Below are positions 1 to 10,714 of a DNA stretch of 64,000 nucleotides, in pieces; the first letter of the stretch is position 1, and each line of letters opens with the position of its first letter. Where the stretch lies: NCBI GenBank assembly GCA_949775045.1, contig OX459107.1, forward strand, positions 14,811,679 to 14,875,678. The letters are read 5' to 3'. A program made the translations under genes and the position numbers. The notes under the pieces are model-generated. The model did not search any database. It was given only the letters and a program-made list of their open reading frames with translations, and had not been told where the DNA came from. This DNA comes from Metridium senile (Eukaryota; Cnidaria; Anthozoa; Actiniaria; Metridiidae).

Positions 1-1038
1 TAGAGAAGACATCAGATAGAGAAGACATCAGATAGAGAAGACATCAGATAGAGAAGACATCAGATAGAGAAGACAATAGATAGAGAAGACATCAGATAGA
101 GAAGACATCAGATAGAGAAGACATCAGATAGAGAAGACATCAGATAGAGAAGACATCAGATAGAGAAGACATCAGATAGAGAAGACATCAGATAGAGAAG
201 ACATCAGATAGAGAAGACATCAGATAGAGAAGACAATAGATAGAGAAGACATCAGATAGAGAAGACATCAGATAGAGAAGACAATAGATAGAGAAGACAT
301 CAGATAGAGAAGACATCAGATAGAGAAGACAATAGATAGAGAAGACATCAGATAGAGAAGACATCAGATAGAGAAGACAATAGATAGAGAAGACATCAGA
401 TAGAGAAGACATCAGATAGAGAAGACATCAGATAGAGAAGACATCAGATAGAGAAGACATCAGATAGAGAAGACATCAGATAGAGAAGACATCAGATAGA
501 GAAGACATCAGATAGAGAAGACATCAGATAGAGAAGACAATAGATAGAGAAGACATCAGATAGAGAAGACATCAGATAGAGAAGACAATAGATAGAGAAG
601 ACATCAGATAGAGAAGACATCCGATAGAGAAGACATCAGATAGAGAAGACATCAGATAGAGAAGACATCAGATAGAGAAGACATCAGATAGAGAAGACAT
701 CAGATAGAGAAGACAATAGATAGAGAAGACAATAGATAGAGAAGACATCAGATAGAGAAGACAATAGATAGAGAAGACATCAGATAGAGAAGACATCAGA
801 TAGAGAAGACATCAGATAGAGAAGACAATAGATAGAGAAGACATCAGATAGAGAAGACATCAGATAGAGAAGACATCAGATAGAGAAGACATCAGATAGA
901 GAAGACAATAGATAGAGAAGACATCAGATAGAGAAGACAATAGATAGAGAAGACATCAGATAGAGAAGACATCAGATAGAGAAGACATCAGATAGAGAAG
1001 ACAATAGATAGAGAAGACAATAGATAGAGAAGACAATA
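1..1038. repeat. 16-bp minisatellite
   Basis: About 65 head-to-tail copies of a 16-bp unit in two main versions, one ending ACATCAGA and one ending ACAATAGA, mixed irregularly. The array runs off the left edge of the window. The long frames read through it on the minus strand are artefacts of the repeat. Confidence 0.97.
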
Positions 1039-1133
1039 GACAAGGACAAGGACAAGGACAAGGACAAGGACAAGGACAAGGACAAGGACAAGGACAAGGA
1101 CAAGGACAAGGACAAGGACAAGGACAAGGACAA
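1039..1133. repeat. 6-bp microsatellite (CAAGGA)n
   Basis: About 15 perfect hexamer copies that follow the 16-bp array directly. The junction contains GACAATAGACAAGGAC, so the hexamer could have grown out of the end of the 16-bp unit. Confidence 0.95.
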
Positions 1134-1557
1134 CTTACCAAGTTGCGATGCTGTTGCACTGCAAACCAAGTAGATGAACGTCAAGTAAAACAACATTTTG
1201 GAAGTGCTCTCAACGCGTACGACGCGAGTACGGCTACAGCGTTATGACTATTCGTGCAATCAATTGTCTATTTTATACCATCTTGTTCCACTTTCTATTT
1301 GTGGCAATTTAATTGATTATAACTAAATATTTAGCAACTACTGTTGTAATTTTCAAAAACGACTTTTAGTTTTGATGTTTTTCATGACATGTTAAAAATG
1401 GCTAGCTTATTACTAATTAAAATTATTCGTTTTGGAATGGTAACCACATGGCAACCATGAGACAGTTTTTTAATTTCGGTGTAAAAGTTATATATACTTC
1501 TACGCTTTACTTTTCTTATATTTTTGCTTTAATTGTTTTCTTAGAAAAACGCAACCC
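1134..1557. other. non-coding, LINE 5' flank
   Basis: No gene or recognisable repeat seen. The LINE 5' break lies somewhere near the end of this stretch, because the endonuclease part that should precede the reverse transcriptase is absent. Confidence 0.5.
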
Positions 1558-3792
1558 ATGACTTGTCTTAGTGTTTCTAGGAGACCAACAGTTCCCTGGT
1601 TTACTGAGGAGATTAAGGTCGCCAAGCGCCAACGAAGAAAGGCCGAGAAAAAATGGCGACGGGCCAAATTACATTGCGACTTTTTAGCCTATAAAGCAAA
1701 AAAGAACCACGCAACATTCGTCATGAAAAAAGCACGCCGTCAGTTTTACACCGACCTCATATCTGAACACGCTGGTGACCAAGGGAAACTTTTCAAAACT
1801 GCCAAGTCTCTTCTTGCGCCTAAAGCAGATCTTACGTTTCCTGATTATCGTGACTCTACTGCCCTGGCCAATGACATTGGTCACTACTTCGTAAGTAAGA
1901 TCGAGCGTGTACGCTCCGACCTTGACTCTGTCACTGCCTCTAATGACAACTCTGATAATGCACCGTGCGCTGTCACAACCGATTGCAGAAAAAATCTCGT
2001 AAGCTTTTGTCCACTTGATGATCAAGCCGTTAGGGAACTCATTAACAAGTCAAGCAGGAAGTCGTGCTCACTAGACCCAATGCCCACTCCTCTAGTACTT
2101 GATTGTCTGGATGTTCTTCTCCCTGTCATCACGAGAATGATCAATCTGTCACTCGAGTTGGGCACATTTCCAGATCAATGGAAACAAGCCGATGTTCGTC
2201 CGCGGCTTAAGAAGCCTGGGTCAGAGCCTTTATTCAAGAACCTACGCCCGATAAGTAATCTCACGTTTATGTCAAAGCTCACTGAGAGGGTTGTGTTTAA
2301 TCAGACCCATGAACACTGTATGGCAAACGAACTCTATCCCAATGAACAATCTTCATATCGCAAACGTCACAGCACTGAGACGGCTCTTCTCCGAGTCAAG
2401 AACGACATTTTAATGAATATGAACAAACAGCATGTAACATTGTTGGTCCTGTTAGATCTTAGCTCCGCTTTTGACACCGTCGATCACACAATCCTTCTTG
2501 ATCGTCTTTACTCAACATTTGGTGTCACAGGTTCAGCTCATTCATGGTTTGCATCATACTTAAACAATCGTTCACAGTTTGTATCAGTTAATGGAGCAAC
2601 ATCAAAGCAGTTTGACTTGAAGTACGGGGTTCCACAGGGTTCGTGCCTAGGCCCTCTGATATTTATACTATATGTGAGCAAATTATTTAGCATACTAAAA
2701 GATCACCTCCCCAACGCTCACGCCTACGCAGACGACACGCAACTATACCTTGCATTTAAGCCAGATGACACCGCTGATCAAGACTCTGCAGTCATAGCTA
2801 TGCAAAGTGCTATCGACGAAATCAAGAAATGGATGATCACAGACAAGCTTAAACTTAACGACGATAAGTCGGAATTCATCATTATTGGTACAAGACAACA
2901 GCTTGCCAAAGTCAGCATCGACACCCTTCGTGTAGGAAACGCCCAACTAACGCCACTTAGTGAAGTCAGGAACTTGGGATGCTGGTTTGACTCTCAGCTC
3001 AGTATGGCCACTCACATTAATAAAGTATGTAAAGCTGCTTTCTACCACCTTCATAGTATCAGGAAAATTAGGAGATTTTTGGATCATGAAAGTACAAAGA
3101 CCCTGGTAAACGCTTTAGTAACCAGCCGCATTGACTATTGCAACAGCCTGCTTTATGGAACACCTCAAACTCAACTACAGAAACTACAGAGAGTGCAAAA
3201 TACAGCTGCGCGACTCATCTGCAACATTCAACGCTTTGATCATATCACCCCTGTTCTTAAAGAATTACACTGGCTCCCAGTTAAATTTAGGATAGACTTC
3301 AAGATATTGCTCATAACATATAAAGCCATCCACAGACTGACGCCATCTTATATACATGAACTTGTTAATATACGAATTCCATCTCGATATCATCTACGAT
3401 CTAATGACGAGCTCTTACTTAAACCACCATCAGTAAAAACATTAAAGACCTTGGGTGACCGTGCGTTTGTATCAGCAGCACCCATGTTATGGAACTCTAT
3501 ACCCAATGAAATTCGTAAAGCAAAGACCGTTGATCATTTTAAAAAGCTATTAAAGACACATTTTTTTAGGAAAGCATTCTAAAAATATTTTTACCAGCAT
3601 TAGCTATTTATTATTATGTCAAGTTTATATATAACCTTATAAAAATGTAAATATTTTATTCTATCTTACTATATTTTATTCTATCTTACTATTTGTATTA
3701 ATTTTAATAATATCATGTATAACTTTCATTTTGTAATATTGTAATGCGCAGGTGAGCATCTACCCATGAAACCTGCGCAATATAAATATTAA

Positions 3793-3866
<74 letters not shown>
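1540..3866 (+). mobile_element. 5'-truncated CR1/L2-like LINE retrotransposon
   Basis: The element consists of the reverse transcriptase ORF, a short AT-rich 3' UTR, a perfect 8-bp stem-loop (3746-3753 with 3771-3778, GCGCAGGT/ACCTGCGC) and a (TTA)n tail (about 3792-3866). A stem-loop followed by a 3' microsatellite is typical of CR1/L2-clade LINEs, which reverse-transcribe from simple-repeat tails. No ORF1 and no endonuclease region are present, so this is a 5'-truncated copy, as is common for LINE insertions. The 5' boundary is approximate. Confidence 0.85.
1558..3582 (+). CDS. non-LTR retrotransposon reverse transcriptase (ORF2 C-terminal part)
   Basis: A 674-codon frame without stops or frameshifts. 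Residues ~10-95 are the basic helical linker found between endonuclease and RT in CR1/L2/jockey-type ORF2 proteins (PWFTEEIKVAKRQRRKAEKK). The RT core runs from about 170 to 440: the first catalytic block around LLDLSSAFDTVDH, the GVPQGSCLGP motif, and the catalytic AYADDTQLYL box. The C-terminal ~200 residues are the usual CR1/L2 tail, with RIDYCNSLLYG and a final LWNSIPNEIR...LKTHFFRKAF. The apurinic endonuclease domain that should precede it is missing, so the Met at 1558 is probably internal to the original ORF. The intact frame suggests a fairly recent insertion. The protein would make cDNA by target-primed reverse transcription, but this copy cannot nick its own target. Confidence 0.93.
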   Translation: MTCLSVSRRPTVPWFTEEIKVAKRQRRKAEKKWRRAKLHCDFLAYKAKKNHATFVMKKARRQFYTDLISEHAGDQGKLFKTAKSLLAPKADLTFPDYRDSTALANDIGHYFVSKIERVRSDLDSVTASNDNSDNAPCAVTTDCRKNLVSFCPLDDQAVRELINKSSRKSCSLDPMPTPLVLDCLDVLLPVITRMINLSLELGTFPDQWKQADVRPRLKKPGSEPLFKNLRPISNLTFMSKLTERVVFNQTHEHCMANELYPNEQSSYRKRHSTETALLRVKNDILMNMNKQHVTLLVLLDLSSAFDTVDHTILLDRLYSTFGVTGSAHSWFASYLNNRSQFVSVNGATSKQFDLKYGVPQGSCLGPLIFILYVSKLFSILKDHLPNAHAYADDTQLYLAFKPDDTADQDSAVIAMQSAIDEIKKWMITDKLKLNDDKSEFIIIGTRQQLAKVSIDTLRVGNAQLTPLSEVRNLGCWFDSQLSMATHINKVCKAAFYHLHSIRKIRRFLDHESTKTLVNALVTSRIDYCNSLLYGTPQTQLQKLQRVQNTAARLICNIQRFDHITPVLKELHWLPVKFRIDFKILLITYKAIHRLTPSYIHELVNIRIPSRYHLRSNDELLLKPPSVKTLKTLGDRAFVSAAPMLWNSIPNEIRKAKTVDHFKKLLKTHFFRKAF

Positions 3867-4462
3867 GGGAGAAAGTAAAAGCGGTCTACATACCTTTACC
3901 ATACCTCATAAAACCTATGCAAAAAGAGCAAGGGATGGAGAACACCAAATCACCAAAAACAATAAAAATATTTCAATAATATTTTCCTATTACAAGAAAT
4001 ATCATGTTTAACTAGTAATTTGGTAGACTTCTGTTGCATGTCATTTATTGAATCACTGCAGAGTTCTCTATCAGTATTTGAAATGTACCAAAAACGCGAG
4101 AGTGCATGCATGAGGCTCTAAAGGCCCAAGTGCAAATTTTAAGCTAAATATTTGTAAATTCAAAAAACTGTAGCTTTTTATCATTTTATGTTACTACATT
4201 GGAATTTTGGAATATCACTGATTACGTTGTACTCTTTCTAATAAAAGCAATGGTGTCTTCTAATACTGATTAAGTAAGGTATCGACTTTTTGCATAGCTA
4301 GAGTGTATATGTGCTAATAGTTTCTATTTATATTAGTAACTATCACTCGACCCAAAGGAAACAATACCTCGTTACAACTTTACTTGACTTTGATAGTGAC
4401 TGATAGTCACTAAACTATAAGAACTATTGCACAGTAGCAGTTTTATTTTATTTCATGGATAA
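3867..4462. other. non-coding
   Basis: No gene seen. The stretch 4320-4460 has the TTAGTGACTAT / CCATGAAATAAAA sequence of a MITE family found several times in the window (near 21.8, 30.7 and 63.3 kb). Confidence 0.4.
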
Positions 4463-4609
4463 AAAGTGGAGGCATTTAACCCGTGAAATAGAAATTGCTT
4501 GTTAAAGTGTAATAGACAAATAGAAACAAAAGAAAACAATGGAATTCGAGACTGCTAAGGTGTATTATTTAGTCTAATATCTATTTCACGGGTTAAATGA
4601 CTTCACTCT
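4463..4609. mobile_element. MITE, family A (TIR AGAGTGAAG..TTTAACCCGTGAAA)
   Basis: A ~147-bp inverted-repeat element. The ends read GGCATTTAACCCGTGAAAT and the complement ATTTCACGGGTTAAATGACTT. Further copies lie at 21400-21544, 21903-22050, 24155-24295 and 63331-63500, all with nearly the same interior, so this is a homogeneous family. Confidence 0.85.
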
Positions 4610-6232
4610 AGTGTTTTCGCTTTAAGTCCAAAACGTATTTAGCATAGCATCTCAAGTATCTCCCAATAAGGAACCAATAAAGGACCAATTATATAAATAA
4701 AGAATTGAAATGCGTTCGGTGTATAAGTGAAACACCGAGATACATGAGAAAAATATCATATGCCCTTGACGGGAATGGAACCCACGGCCGGTTATATTTA
4801 TATAATTAAATAGGCTTGTATGGTGAAAAAAAAAAAAATACTGTTAAATGAAAAACATGATAATTTTCTCAATTTTATTTAATTAATGTTAAGATTGTAT
4901 CGCTCTTGCTCTGTTTCCACAGATACCCAAGAAAATGTATAATATGTAGAAGAAATAGACTAGACTTTGGATAATTCCAACTACTGAAAAGGATCCAGAT
5001 TTGCTAAAACAAAATCATGCTGTATCAAATATGCAAGAAAATGTAAACAAAACTAAATTTAATAAAAAACGCCAAAAAAAAAAGCCAAAAAAAAACATTT
5101 TAGTAAATCAATATTGATAATTGGGGTCAGGACAAATTGCTTTTTTCATGAAATCATAGTTTAGATTAAATCATTTTTCTGTAAGGTACATAGAACCTTG
5201 GTGACTGTTAACAAAATTGCATATGTGTCTGCATGATATTTTTACAAAAGTAAACATTCATTTTCTTGAAGCTGAATGCATGTCTTTTTCACGTATTCAG
5301 TTTTCAAGAACTAATTCGTTATTTGTAACCCCGATTTAAGGTGGCCCAGGGGTATTTATTTACATAAAAACAATTTTTTTTGAACTTCAAATTTTTGTGC
5401 AAAACCTTCGATTGCTTTAAAAATCGGTATTATAACTTATCATTGTCTCTAGTTTATAGATATTTAAACGTTATTTTAAAAATACTGATGTCCTAAGAGC
5501 CAAACGCTTGCAAACGCGAACTCGACTTTGAGATTTTATGGCTATTTCTAAAAATCTGAAAGACGAAACCACTCGATTTTGCGTCTATGGACTCATGTAC
5601 TTCACTACTTTTACTTGATAAATGGCCAAATCAATCGAGACCATACAAGCTTAGGAAATACGAGTACTCAAAATCGAACACACAAATGTATAGCTTATAA
5701 AGAATCGAACAGAGATGCACAATAAAATCATTGCTTTCGAAATCGTTACTCACCACTATGTTGTACAATGCTTTCCCAGTCTGAAGTCCAAATTTTAGTT
5801 AGATTGACGTACTGTGTGCAGCACTATCACGACTGTTAAAAATCAAATTTATCGATGCATTATTCAAAATAGTTAGATAATCTAATTTTTGCTCAGTATT
5901 AACTTAAATGGTAATTCTAGCAATTCTCAAAAACACAGGATGTAAACAAATCATGGTAAAAGTACCTTCCAAAGTTTGAGCGTGTTCCATTCATACGGTT
6001 TGGAGAAATGGAGAAGTAAAGTTGACCGTATATAAATCTTGGCGACAACGCCGAGTTGCAGTTGCAGTGAAAAGCCATCATATGCTTTTGTTGATGCATG
6101 AAAAATTTGCAATATTTTTTTTAAAGTCCCGCGAGGGATATCCCGTTGGGACCAATTACTGAACTAATATAAGTTGAGAATATAATGATGCAAGAGCAAA
6201 TACAATTTTTCATCACAATTTTTCGTGTCTTC
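4610..6232. other. non-coding, AT-rich
   Basis: No coding frame with supporting homology or splice signals. The short open frames here look random. No structured repeat recognised. Confidence 0.4.
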
Positions 6233-6440
6233 TCGAATAAGCGCCGCATTTTAACGCTATAATGTTACTCTAGAACAGCATTGGAAATAAATTGTTTAAT
6301 ATCAAAAGTTATATTCTTCAGTTCAAAGTTATTATATTTCACCGCTCGCCCATTAATATCTCCCCAATATTTGTAGTTCTGATCAAAAAGAGGACAGAGC
6401 GACCGAGAAAAATTTAATAAGCGCCGCGGCGCTTATTCGA
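6233..6440. mobile_element. MITE (TIR TCGAATAAGCGCCGC)
   Basis: A 208-bp element starting TCGAATAAGCGCCGC and ending GCGGCGCTTATTCGA, a perfect terminal inverted repeat around an AT-rich middle. Confidence 0.75.
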
Positions 6441-7235
6441 GTAAATACCAAATACGTTTAATAATGCAAAATGACCTTATTTGTTCAATGGCGTGACGCG
6501 TTTTTGCGTCACGGTAACACTACCATGTTGTGTGACACTAGATGTCAGTTCAGTGGACCAAATGAAATTCATTTACTGTAGAAGGCAAATTATCGACTGA
6601 TTCTTCAAACTTTCCCAGGTTAGTATGAAATGTAGTAAACGATGTTTCATTGACAATAATATTGTATCAATTATATCAATAACGATGATAATTTGATGCG
6701 AAATACAAACATTTTTCCTGACCGAGCCGGAAATTTTTTATTTGCCAACTTTATAACTCTTATGTCTGTATTGAAATTGCTACTTGATATTTGCTCTCAA
6801 TTCGATTTAAATTAAAAACTAATAATGATACAAATACTAATAAGTTTGTCACTAAAATCAATTAAATGTCGTCCACATTATATTTTTTTATTTGAGATAT
6901 ATTGTCGTTGTTTCGATGGTACACCACTCATACTGATTTGAAACGTGCAGTCTATCAGATACAAATCGATTCAGTTCAAAACATATATAAAAATCGATTC
7001 ACTTTAGAAATCAATTCAGCACAGTGTATCAGGTTAACTATTTGGCAACTATTCAGCATATCGTTTTCTCTATAGATGAATATGGAATTGAAATTGCGTT
7101 ATATCTATAGTGTTTATACAGACACGGATTCTGTCACTCTGTCACACCAGACTCACCACAGGTAGCCCATACAATTACCAAAGCCACCTCTTCAGGAGAG
7201 CGCAAACACTGATCAATTGCCACTGTGTAATAGTT
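6441..7235. other. non-coding
   Basis: No gene seen; AT-rich unique-looking sequence. Confidence 0.35.
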
Positions 7236-8430
7236 TTTACTCCTTTTTTGCTCCGAAGCTCGAAACGTCAGTAAAGTTAAGTCAATATTTTTTACGGTGT
7301 TACAAATTTCATTCTATTACCTATCGTTTATATCAAACACCGACGCAGCCTATACTAGTTTACTAGCTAGTTTCCATTTTTTACGGTGTTACAAATTTCA
7401 TTATATTACAGCACAGGGAGCCCACATTCATTGTTGATTTCCGAATAAAAAAATTGATAAATGTAAATAAAATCGATCAACGTTTAATGCCGTGTCACGC
7501 GATTGTTTGACCTAACTGGTAAACACCGGTATCCTTTATATATCCACGGTCATTTTTTACCCGGCGGGGTACGTTATCAGCGTCTCGGGTTTCGGCTTAC
7601 CGGATTAACCGTTAAGGCTTACCGGATTGGCTGAACTTCAAATTTGAAATAGCTATCAACTGTCGCCCGTTCCAGTATACACTAAAAGAGACGGTTAATC
7701 CGGTAAGCCGAAACCCGAGACGCTGATAACGTACCCCGCCGGGTAAGAAATGACCGTGGATATAGGATACCGGTGTTAACCAGTTAGGTCAAACAATCGC
7801 GTGACACGGCATTAAACGTTGATCGATTTTATTTACATTTGTCAATTTTTTTATTCGGAAATCAACAATGAATGTGGGCTCCCTGTGATTACAGCTATCG
7901 TTTATATCAAACACCGACGCAGCCTATACTAGTTTACTCGATAGTTTCTATTTCTATTTTTTTACGGTGTTACCAATTTGATTATATTACCTATCGTTTA
8001 TATCAAACACCGACGCAGCCTATACTAGTTTACTCGCTAGTTTCTATTTTTTTTTACGGTGTTACCAATTTCATTATATTACCTATCGTTTATATCAAAC
8101 ACCGACGCAGCCTATACTAGTTTAATCGCTAGTTTCTATTTCTATTTTTTACGGTGTTACAAATTTCATTCTATTATCTATCGTTTATATCAAACACCGA
8201 CGCAGCCTATACTAGTTTATTCGCTAGTTTCTATTTCTATTTTTTATGGTGTTACCAATTTCATTATATTACCTATCGTTCATATCAAACACCGACGCAG
8301 CCTATACTAGTTTACTCGCTCGTTTCTATTTTTTTTTACGGTGTTACAAATTTCATTATATTACCTATCGTTTATATCAAACACCGACGCAGCCTATACT
8401 AGTTTACTCGCTAGTTTCCGTTTTTATATA
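7236..8430 (+). repeat. 93-bp tandem array with CGAAACGTC leader, split by a MITE
   Basis: The array opens with CCGAAGCTCGAAACGTCAGT, then ~93-bp units with the landmarks ACGGTGTTAC, CTATCGTTTATATCAAACAC and GACGCAGCCTATACTAG. One unit and a part precede the inserted MITE (7412-7887); six units follow it (7888-8430). The same units recur at 14215-14735 (five, +), 22594-22830, 30945-31205 and 33095-33515 (minus orientation). Frames reading through the array are not genes. Confidence 0.93.
7412..7887. mobile_element. 476-bp MITE with long TIRs and 7-bp target duplication
   Basis: It starts CACAGGGAGCCCACATTCAT and ends with the complement. The inverted repeats are about 200 bp each and nearly perfect. 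It is flanked by ATTACAG at 7405-7411 and 7888-7894. It sits inside one unit of the 93-bp array, whose sequence resumes directly after it. The CACAGGGAGCCC terminus is repeated near 13738 and at two places in 62.4-62.6 kb. Confidence 0.9.
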
Positions 8431-8611
8431 GTGATCTCAGTATTAGTCACTATGAAAGCCCAGTAAAATTGTAATGGGGGTATCGCCACCTTTGTAGTTG
8501 ATGGTCCCAGTTAAATATAATATTTTCCACAGCAGATCCACATGCATAATGTTTGTTCTTCTACCGGCACTCACTCACTACCTCTAGATTAAATGTTTTT
8601 CATACATCACT

Positions 8612-8770
8612 CCTTTCTTTCCTTTCCTTTCCTTTCCTTTCCTTTCCTTTCCTTTCCTTTCCTTTCCTTTCCTTTCCTTTCCTTTCCTTTCCTTTCCTTT
8701 CCTTTCCTTTCCTTTCCTTTCCTTTCCTTTCCTTTCCTTTCCTTTCCTTTCCTTTCCTTTCCTTTCCTTT
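8612..8770 (+). repeat. pentanucleotide (CTTTC)n
   Basis: About 31 copies of a pure pyrimidine pentamer ending in TTTTCAG just 42 bp before the first ATG of the TRPC-like gene. It could serve as an extreme polypyrimidine tract for a 5'-UTR acceptor at 8773. Confidence 0.95.
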
Positions 8771-8815
8771 TCAGATATCAGCTGACTATCAGGTCACTGC
8801 ATTTTAATAGTTTTG

Positions 8816-10714
8816 ATGCCAGAGATTATTGCAATGAATGAAATCAATGATGGCGGCAGTAATGACAATGAGATGACAAGCTTAAGGCAGCCTCTAGGAT
8901 CGGGTGAAGATGGACGACACTCAGAGTTGAAGACAATTGAAGGTAAATTTTTAGCTGGAATGTCCGATTTCGTTTAAGCATCGACGATTTTAAAATTATG
9001 ATTATATACAGCGCGACGCGCAAAAGTATGACCACATTTAATGTATTCGCATACTTCTATGCACGGGAGTTTGTACTTTAAACAGACACATTTCATGTGA
9101 AGTTGTCTGATTTTACCGAATAAGGCGTGTAAAAACTCGTTTCGCAGCATAAAGTCTGTGCATAGAAGTATGCGAATATATTAAAAGTGGTCATACTTTT
9201 GCGCTTCGCGCTGTAATAGGGACGAGGAAAACACAAAATTCAAATATCTCCTCTCTCTAGCCATTTTACATAGCATTTTTCTTCCTGCTTCCAAATTATT
9301 TTTGAAGAAGAAAGAAAAAAAAAATCAATGAGGTAGATATATATATATATTTATTATATGGATAATAGAGTACAAACACTAAAAGTGTGCAACATAAATA
9401 CCACTAAATACTGCTAAATTATGCAAATTCCTTTGTTCTCTATTGTTTAATCAACACTATTTAGTGGTAAATAGTACAAAGTGTTGCACACTTTTAGTGG
9501 TTGTACTCTAGTGTTTTACTGGAAACTAAAACACTCGTATTTTCCATATTTTCAATAGTGAAGATATGAAAAAGTTATATACCAAATGTCCCGTATGTAC
9601 GCGCGCGTCCTAAAAATGATTTTTTTGTCCATATAATAAAAGGATCATTCCACTGTCATATCCTCTATATATAAAGAGGTGCTTTTTTAGATTTACTTTG
9701 CATGTTAATCTTGTTAAGAACTTATAAAACTATCTGGACTTTTATTTGTTACAATGAGTTTTGACTATCAAAAAATTCAACTCTGATCTGAGAAAAAAAA
9801 TCTCTAAAACACCTAAAACTTTGTTTTTAATTTTCATATAAAGAAAGGGAAGACACCGTCGACAGAAGGATTAAAAGGTCTCATGTCAACAAAGTCAAGC
9901 AATTACGTCCCACTGATATACAAGGACTTAAGAAAACCAGTTTAGAGAAGGCAATGGAGGTAAAGTCTTAAACAATATCTATATACATCTATGTCAAATA
10001 TTGTTGTCGCAATCAAAGCTATAGTCCACACTCTGACGCCTGCAAAAGTTGTCGGCATTTCTTCTCTTGTTATCGATTTATCCATAGCATATTTTTTGGT
10101 AATTGTACGTGTTTGTGTTATATAAACATAACAAATTGTTGCAGGGGAAGATTATGAAACAAATATTTCTTTAAAAAGCGCATAGTAATAAATCACATAT
10201 TCAGCTCATATTACCGACACCCTTTGCAAGCTTTAGAGTGTGGACTGTAACTTCGGCTGCGACAACGATTTTTGAAATAGGTGTAGATTTTAGAATAACT
10301 GGGGTACTTATATGGAAACAAAGCGCATCACTATCGACATTTCTAACTATTCTCTATTTCCTGGGTTTGCAATAAAATAATTTTGCAAAAAAGGTTAATC
10401 ATATTTGTTTCTTAATTTTTCTTATTTCGGTTTTGAATAAAAAAAAAATGCATTTATAATATCGAAAAGTTACGGAAAAAAAATTAAAGAAAAAATTATT
10501 GATATTCCAACAGTACAGCTATATCTTGAGTAGACGAGCCAGGAATGAATGGCTGGATGCTGAAAAGATTCAAGTTATAGGGTCTTCTCTAGAAGAGTTT
10601 ACTACTTCTCTGATTGATCCACTTAAAGCAGACGACAACAAGCCAAAGGCAGCAATATTTGAAGAGCATCTTCAACATATTGCAGAAACGGCCGTGTTGT
10701 ATGAGCAGAAAAAG
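8816..10714 (+). CDS. exons 1-3: short N-terminus and linker helices, no ankyrin repeats
   Basis: Exon 1 begins at ATG 8816, which follows an in-frame stop, and ends at a GTAAAT donor at 8943. Exon 2 (9844-9959) is basic (EREDTVDRRIKRS). Exon 3 (10514-10714) encodes ILSRRARNEWLDAEKIQ and LEEFTTSLIDPLK, aligning with the TRPC linker helices that normally follow four ankyrin repeats. Only ~81 residues precede this point, and no ankyrin-like frame is visible upstream to 3.9 kb. Either the channel lacks the ankyrin domain or a further upstream exon outside the window was missed. In exon 2 a second acceptor at 9848 gives an alternative frame that soon stops, so 9844 was chosen. Confidence 0.7.

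Noticed and set aside
188..1196. Minus-strand frames over the 16-bp and 6-bp repeats
   Set aside because: Periodic peptides forced by the repeat; no start, homology or flanking exon support.
1684..2025. Minus-strand 113-codon frame inside the LINE
   Set aside because: Antisense shadow of the reverse transcriptase ORF.
7872..8431. Overlapping 60-83 codon frames with YRLYQTPTQPILVYS
   Set aside because: They are translations of the 93-bp array and recur wherever the array occurs, in both orientations.
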